Shown: piece by piece, positions 8,647 to 13,506 of the stretch
How positions within the stretch are numbered: position 1 is the first letter of the stretch
How the letters are laid out: every line of letters starts with the position of its first letter
NCBI GenBank assembly: GCA_000697055.1
Contig: JNDT01001148.1
Span: forward strand, 1-13,506
Length of the DNA stretch: 13,506 nucleotides
Reading direction: 5' to 3'
Origin: Saksenaea vasiformis B4078
Lineage: Eukaryota > Mucoromycota > Mucoromycetes > Mucorales > Saksenaeaceae
Notes under the pieces: model-generated
Database searches by the model: none
Seen by the model: only the letters and a program-made list of their open reading frames with translations
Told to the model about the DNA's origin: nothing
Made by a program: the position numbers and the translations under genes

Positions 8647-9219
8647 ATTCAATGGCACACTGAAAAAAAAAAAGGAGATGACTATCGTTCCAAACATGAA
8701 TAGCAAAGAACAGCTTACCAAACGACAAGCTTGTATACAACGAAGTATAGAAAATAGTTACCGCTGTTGGATGTTACCAAAAGAAACTCGGTAGACCGAG
8801 AACGAGGGAGCAGTATGGACTACTTGATCCTCTGGCTTCTTCCAATCCAAAGAGATAGTGAACAGAGTACTAGACTTGTATATCAATCCAGCTACCATCA
8901 ACCCACCACCAAAAGTATGGTGGCTTATGAACATCTCTTTACAGCCGGAACGGTATTTCAAACCCCCCCCCCCCTTCACAAAGAAGAAGGAGGAGAAGTC
9001 GCAATAACGTCTATTCAGCAGCTGATAAGGCTGTCTAAGAGGCAGACGTAAGGAAGGAACTGAGCCTTTCTCTTACTCCCTCGAGCATAGTTACCAGACT
9101 AGACTGGTATAATAGAAAGTAAGTCCCTGTCACTACTGGTAACACCCATGGCATGCACATTTCCATCCTTCATAGTATACAAGCATCTGGTTCAAGGAAT
9201 AAGACCAAAGGTAAAAGAG
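8647..9219. repeat. Tandem direct repeat, unit 2
   Basis: This is the second, nearly identical copy of 8080-8646, directly abutting it. It is followed at 9220 by ATTCCATGGCACACTT, the beginning of a third but strongly diverged copy. The arrangement fits unequal exchange or replication slippage between the similar short stretches at the start of each copy. The identity implies that the duplication is recent or kept similar by conversion. Confidence 0.95.
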
Positions 9220-9565
9220 ATTCCATGGCACACTTTAATAAAAAGAGAAATTATTACCATCCTAAATATGGATATCAAACATAGTATTTACCAAATAACA
9301 AGCTTGTATCTTATGAAATAGTAAAAAGCGATGAGAGTCGATCAATATTCAAAAAATCAAAGGATTTGGTTGCAAAAAGGAATCAACAACCGCCATTCTT
9401 TCTCGGTCGTAAGCATATAAGATTTGCATGTGACTTTGCGAAACTCAGCTGTTTGCCAAGAAAAGGAACTTGCTGATTTTGAAGCGCATCTTTCTCTTGA
9501 AAAATGATGGTTGAGTTACGTAAAAATATGTGCTTCAAAACGCAGATTTCATCTGGAAGTGACAC
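9220..9565 (-). pseudogene. Third, strongly diverged copy of the paralogue 3' fragment
   Basis: Read on the minus strand from about 9310 to 9190, the stretch around TTTGGTAAATACT aligns with TTTGGTAAGCTG of the repeat units. CAMESLLPLV aligns with CAMKDILLPA of the main gene. Stops interrupt the part matching DAFYVWKH. Further upstream, an ORF at 9383-9565 (60 codons) sits where the core should be. It shows only faint likeness to the STNEWKREV-LKQQSKN region (for example STIIFQEKD), which I would not rely on. This copy joins unit 2 directly at 9220, so its last coding bases lie inside unit 2. Confidence 0.45.
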
Positions 9566-10861
9566 CGAATAATTTCAGATAGACACAAAATCATGGGAAA
9601 AATCCTGTAGTAAAAGGCTTCGATAAGAATCAATGAATACAATTAAGTGGTTGGAAATAAGTGCATTCCTCAAGCCTCATTGGCTCGCTATTATGGTACA
9701 TATGTGTACAACACTGAAAATGAGATCTCAAAACCAGCTGTGTTGTTTGCTTAGGTCGGGCAATACGAGAGTACGTGAGACTGAGCTTTATTCTTCAGAA
9801 GAGTGATTTAAAAACATTACCCTGGCTCTTGCCCTTTAGGCGTCAGGAGCGGGATCTTAATTATTAACTCTGTTCTAGGTATATAGTCTCTCGTTTACAA
9901 CACCAGCATGCAATTGCTCAACAACTGACCCTGACTACTTTAGCCAGTCTACAACAAATGATGCACCTTCATACATTCATTTAAAATATGACATAGGTTG
10001 TGCGGGAATCAAGCGGTACAGAAGAAATCCAACTATGACCAGAGCAGAGGAGACTCCTGACTATCGACGCTACAATGTACCAACAGCTTTTGAGATCAGA
10101 ATACTGATGGTCGAAAACACTACTGCCAGAAACCGTGATATTCCTGCTATGTCGTTTACTTTTACGCCTTTTCTTCTATGCCTGTTTTTACTCCTCTTTG
10201 TTCTATACCATTCTAGATTAATTAAGGTAGTTATGTACCATGCAAAAGTATTACTTTCCATTTTCCGTAGCAGAGCACAAAACTGTGACAACATTTTACA
10301 TATAATATTATAAGTATGAATTAAGAAAAAACGAAGAAGGTACATAAAGTAAGCTGTTCTGTCGAGAAAAGGCGATTTAGAGTATATATCAAACAGACGG
10401 AGATCTGCAGATCACGGGTTCCAGCTATCCGCTCTAAAATTGCAAACTGCCCCTGGAGATCTCATCGACGCCTGGAGGGCCGACCATGCCTTGCACTCTT
10501 GGGGATCTCTAGAACACGTGAAATCCTATATCGGCAGCATTTTGCTTTGCATAGTTGCACTCTCAAACCAAGAGGCCAACCATCAGTGTAGTACGATCAC
10601 TAGATGAGAAGAGGTAGTTCTTCATGATGACTATCGACATTGTTTTACTACTCACTTCCAATGATGGCAGACTCTTATAGATGACAGAAGTCTCTATTCT
10701 GTTCTCAAATCAACCGGTCCATTTTAGTTGGATACAGGTTTTGCGTAAAGGTTCTTCAAGCTATAAAGGCTTCAACTTCCCTCGATATCATCTGTTTCAT
10801 TACATAGAAGTCATACTGTTAGTCTCTGCTGTAAACGAGAGACTACATAGCCGTAACGGAG
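9566..10861. other. No gene recognised
   Basis: Weak ORFs only. The plus-strand ORF 10035-10313 (92 codons) has a hydrophobic stretch (FLLCLFLLLFVLYHS) but overlaps a minus-strand ORF of the same size, and neither has a recognisable family. A 12-base palindrome, GATCTGCAGATC, lies at 10402-10413. No transposon ends or RNA genes are visible. Confidence 0.45.
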
Positions 10862-11287
10862 TTAATTATTAAGAGCCCACTCCCAATGTCTAAAGGACAG
10901 GAGCAAAGGTAGTATTTTCGGTGATCTTTTAAAAAGAATAAACTCCAGTCTCACGTAGTTACCTACCGTCCGACATAAGCAAACAACACAGTCTCCCAGT
11001 CGAGCGCCCAAATAATGCTTGAGCCAGTGTGGTATAGCGAGGGACCCATTATCAATCGCGTGATATCTACAGCTTTCTCCCGGCTTGATGATCCCACTGC
11101 CAGATACCCACAGACGTATATACAGCAATGCACATACATTGGCTAAAATGACAGAAAGCATGAGAAATATTAGCGAACTGTTGAATGAAGTGCCATCTAT
11201 GAAGTTGTACACTTGAAAATGGGTGTCTCCTATGACCATGCGGAAGTATATATGGCAATTTAGATATCTAGACACAAATGAAAGCAA
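10862..11287 (-). CDS. Doubtful ORF, hypothetical protein of 141 residues
   Basis: This is an uninterrupted ATG-started frame of 141 codons. One hydrophobic segment near residues 38-60 (FLMLSVILANVCALLYIRLW) could span a membrane. I recognise no domain. About one ORF of this size is expected by chance among the six frames of a window this long. A 63-codon ORF in another frame of the same strand overlaps it. There is no supporting promoter or intron evidence. It may be chance, or an exon of a decayed gene. Confidence 0.2.
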   Translation of the reverse strand: MLSFVSRYLNCHIYFRMVIGDTHFQVYNFIDGTSFNSSLIFLMLSVILANVCALLYIRLWVSGSGIIKPGESCRYHAIDNGSLAIPHWLKHYLGARLGDCVVCLCRTVGNYVRLEFILFKRSPKILPLLLSFRHWEWALNN

Positions 11288-11640
11288 CTGGCGTAGTTAA
11301 TCACGGCAAGCACGATATTGTCTTGGACGATATGAACTGTAGCGATAGCTTATTCTGAAATACATCCATCTGAAACCATAGTTTTCTTCTGATTCCGTAC
11401 GGGCTTCATTACCATTTGCCCTTCCTTACCATTATCTTTTTATAAGCCGTTCCACCACAATATCATGGCCAATCTAAATTCTAACAGTATGGAGGTTACA
11501 GCTGTATCAAGTATACATGCTGGTTTTATGAGCAATTGAAAGATAGATAGTTGATAGATGGAGCCTAAAGTTTCATCCAGATACATATGTGGATGTCATC
11601 CATTTAATGAGAGGAGATAGTAGGTGACACATCTATAGAA
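11288..11640. other. No gene recognised
   Basis: This is AT-rich spacer without ORFs of note. It contains a loose AGATAGATAGTTGATAGATGG stretch near 11540, which is a degenerate short tandem repeat. Confidence 0.5.
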
Positions 11641-11669
11641 CCTGTTGGACGCCACAATCAAAACGCTTT

Positions 11670-11709
11670 TGATCTTCTTCTTTTTCTTTCTTTCTTTACT
11701 TTCTCCCAT
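11670..11709 (+). promoter_or_regulatory. Pyrimidine tract just upstream of the zinc-knuckle gene start
   Basis: A C/T-rich run (CTTCTTCTTTTTCTTTCTTTC and onward) ends a few bases before the ATG at 11710. Such CT tracts are common just upstream of start codons in fungal core promoters and support this start. No TATA box is evident. Confidence 0.4.
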
Positions 11710-13160
11710 ATGGCTCCACGAAAAAAACGCAGAACGAAGTCAAAAACCATACCACAGGACCGGACGCTAATTACCTCTTACTTCGGCCATAGCGGCGATC
11801 CTCATATAAGAGCTGAGGCTTCTAAGAGTTTGGATTCGGCGCTTTTGACAGGTAAATAATATAAAGGCACAGGCTTAAACTCATACGAAACGCAGGCTGG
11901 TCAAAAGGGAAGAAGAGAAAGCTCTTGGGTTCAGATGGCGATTTACAGCTGCTGATCGAGTCAAGTTATGGTTCCACGTCAGGCATGTTATTTTTTTTAT
12001 ATCACATCGTGATTTTGGGCTCATACTCAAGCTACAGTCACTGAGACAAAAACAGAGGAACTGAAGGAGAACATGGACCATGAGCACGCATCGTCAGCAG
12101 AAGACAACGATAATGAGCAGGACTCAGGTATAATAAGCCCCTCTGTTGAATGAGAACTCATAACATCAACCAGATACAGAGACGTCCGACCCTGGTCCTT
12201 CAGTCAAAAAGTCTCAAGCCTTTCTTAAAGCCAAGAAAGCCAACGAGAAGCGCAATGCAAAATCCGAAGCAAAAGCCACATTGTCTGAAGAAAAGCGGTA
12301 AGCAGCTCTTGCCTCTGGTCGCATCATTCGATGCACTCGATGCAACCAGACAGACCATCAGAGGGGTACAAGCACCAAGTGCCCAAAAAGAGTCTTTAAA
12401 CGGAAGGCAGCCACGGATTTCAAGCGCACATCGGCTATCAAGATATCGTTAGCAAGCGCTTGCAAGAGCGAATAATTCGTCTCCGTGATCCAACGCGTTG
12501 TTGCCCACGTGAGAGACATCACCTGTGTTGGCTCATTGTTCGCCAATTTTTATTTCATAAGCCTGTTGCAAGATAACCGCCAGGCCCCTCCGATCACTCA
12601 TGACATATGTTTCTCTATGTTCCTTTGGTGGCAGGAAAAGGACAGCATGCTAATGCTGAGCTTCACACGACCTTTCAACGATTCAGACAATCGGTTCCTG
12701 ACTTCGACGTTCAGAAATTCCAGTCTCAAGGTTATATGACCGTCGTTTCTTCTGCCGCTAAACAATACGAAGAAGCAATGCGCAACCACGTCACTTCAAA
12801 TTTTGAGCCGAAAACAAAGCAGTATCTGTTGATACCTATGTCTGATGAGTCGGATCAATATTATCTACAGAAGTTTTCAGTGCAAGAGCGAAAGAAACTA
12901 GCGGCATACATCTATGAAGCATCTTGTGGACAGATTAACCGCTGGCTATCATCTATTATTCGAAGTAAAGAAAACGAGGATTATACCGACCAATTCGTCG
13001 AAGAAATCCGAAAACACATAGGGGCATCGAATATAGACGACAACCTGTTGAACGCTCAGCCGCACCTGTTTATGCCGCGGTTATTTCGCGTGCTACAGCG
13101 ATTTGAGAAAAAAGTATGTCTAACGGAGCCAAAGTCACAGAAATTTGTGTCAAGTGCATA
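11710..13160 (+). pseudogene. Broken zinc-knuckle protein gene, Mucoromycota-type family
   Basis: Exons 11710-11851, 11896-11964, 12032-12127 and 12174 onward join in phase. They give a K/R-rich start (MAPRKKRRTKSK), RTLITSYF (like a PCNA-binding PIP box without the first glutamine), an acidic linker and a lysine-rich segment ending LSEEKR. A TAA at 12299 follows, but the same frame continues with CTRCNQTDHQRGTSTKCP, a C-x2-C-x4-H-x7-C zinc knuckle (12332-12382). A second TAA (12473) follows, then VIQRVVAHVRDITCVGSLFA. Near 12601 the frame changes and stays open (VPLVAGKGQHANAELHTTF, NHVTSNFEPKTKQYLL) until a Tc1-like element enters at 13161. I recall similar knuckle-plus-helical proteins in Mucorales genomes, with unknown function; nucleic-acid binding is inferred. 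Donor GTTATG of the second intron is weak. Two stops, a frameshift and an insertion make it a pseudogene. Confidence 0.75.
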
Positions 13161-13186
13161 CAGCCACACACAAAAAGTTATCGTTG
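13161..13186 (+). repeat. Tc1-like terminal inverted repeat (3' end of right copy)
   Basis: This matches the minus strand of 230-205 over 26 bases with a single T/C difference. One is the 5' terminus of the left copy and the other the 3' terminus of the right copy, so their match shows that the element has inverted repeats, and the loss of similarity outside shows where it ends. Confidence 0.92.
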
Positions 13187-13312
13187 GAAATTTTTGCTCA
13201 AGCCCATAGGCCTTTCTTTGCACATGATGTAGGTTGCGAAGTATTCAATAAAATAAAACGAGATTCGGCACAGGCATAGTAGCAGATGTGAAAAATATAT
13301 ATTCAAAAAGAA

Positions 13313-13506
13313 TCAGTATTTTGTATTGCCACCTTTGGCGTCAATAACCGCTTGAATTCTTTGTGGCATGCTGGCCACTAAGGTCTCCGCCAGTTCCAGA
13401 TCTAGTTTCTGCCATTCTTGCTGTAGGCATGCCTTGCGATGCTCAGGATTATGAATGTGGACTCTTCGGTGTGCAATACGCTTCTCAAGAGCATACCACA
13501 GGTGTT
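13313..13506 (-). CDS. Tc1-like transposase, C-terminal fragment (partial at window edge)
   Basis: Read from the right edge on the minus strand, the frame gives HLWYALEKRI, then VHIHNPEHRKACLQQEWQ, then LVASMPQRIQAVIDAKGG, ending NTKY and a TGA (stop at 13315-13313). This is the conserved tail of Tc1/mariner DD34E transposases after the NPIE-(N/H)-(V/L)-W motif. The final catalytic glutamate should be the codon immediately outside the window. The visible 64 codons contain no stop or frameshift, unlike the left copy, so this copy may be younger or intact. The protein catalyses cut-and-paste transposition at TA sites. Confidence 0.93.
   Translation of the reverse strand, partial: HLWYALEKRIAHRRVHIHNPEHRKACLQQEWQKLDLELAETLVASMPQRIQAVIDAKGGNTKY

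Larger units (their letters stand above)
13161..13506 (-). mobile_element. Tc1/mariner-like transposon, 3' end (truncated by window edge)
   Basis: The left boundary is the terminal inverted repeat starting CAGCCACACAC at 13161, directly preceded by the TA (13159-13160) expected at a Tc1 insertion. About 126 bases of untranslated sequence separate the end of the repeat from the transposase stop codon. The coding part runs rightward off the window on the minus strand. The orientation is the same as the copy at 1-230. The insertion interrupts the zinc-knuckle gene, so it is younger than that gene. Confidence 0.92.

Noticed and set aside
12150..12452. 100-codon plus-strand ORF
   Set aside because: It lies in a different frame from the spliced exons and the zinc knuckle over the same interval, so it is a shadow.
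13247..13252. AATAAA on the plus strand as a polyadenylation signal
   Set aside because: It lies inside the Tc1-like element, downstream of a disrupted plus-strand gene and antisense to the transposase. Nothing ties it to a native transcript.
1..13506. tRNA, rRNA, CRISPR or plasmid-type origin
   Set aside because: By eye I found no GGTTCRA-type T-loop with a pairing acceptor stem, no rRNA-like conserved blocks and no regularly spaced repeats. A covariance-model scan was not possible, so small RNAs are not excluded.

Overview
The window looks like nuclear DNA of an early-diverging filamentous fungus, most probably Mucoromycota. Genes are cut by many introns of about 36-104 nt with GTAAGT-type donors and CTAAT/CTAAC-like branch sites. 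Tc1/mariner elements are present. The two recognisable non-transposon proteins resemble orphan families I associate with Mucorales genomes. That lineage call rests on memory of family appearance, not on a search. There are no bacterial-style operons, and I recognised no rRNA, tRNA or CRISPR.

Layout: 1-230 is the 5' end of a Tc1-like element running off the left edge (transposase N-terminus on the minus strand, with an in-frame stop). 231-3776 holds no convincing intact gene; 1084-1696 contains a chain of good intron signals with short open exons, probably a decayed gene. 3777-6411 (minus strand) is the main gene: at least ten exons whose phases agree at every junction from 6201 down to 3777, encoding about 630-690 residues with a possible PD-(D/E)XK-nuclease-like core. 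Its N-terminal segment lies in a different frame from the rest. 6421-7887 is largely non-coding. 7888-9565 holds broken copies of the 3' end of a paralogue of the main gene, including a nearly identical tandem duplication of about 570 bp. 9566-11709 has only weak ORFs. 11710-13160 (plus strand) is a multi-exon gene with a lysine/arginine-rich N-terminus and a C2HC zinc knuckle. It is broken by two in-frame TAA codons and one frameshift, and finally by a second Tc1-like copy inserted at a TA (13161-13506, running off the right edge).

The two Tc1-like copies have the same orientation and share a terminal inverted repeat of 26 bases with one mismatch, so they bracket about 12.9 kb of mostly decaying DNA. 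I see no co-operating gene set. The picture is of a repeat-rich, pseudogene-rich region with one largely readable lineage-specific gene whose relatives have been duplicated and broken nearby.
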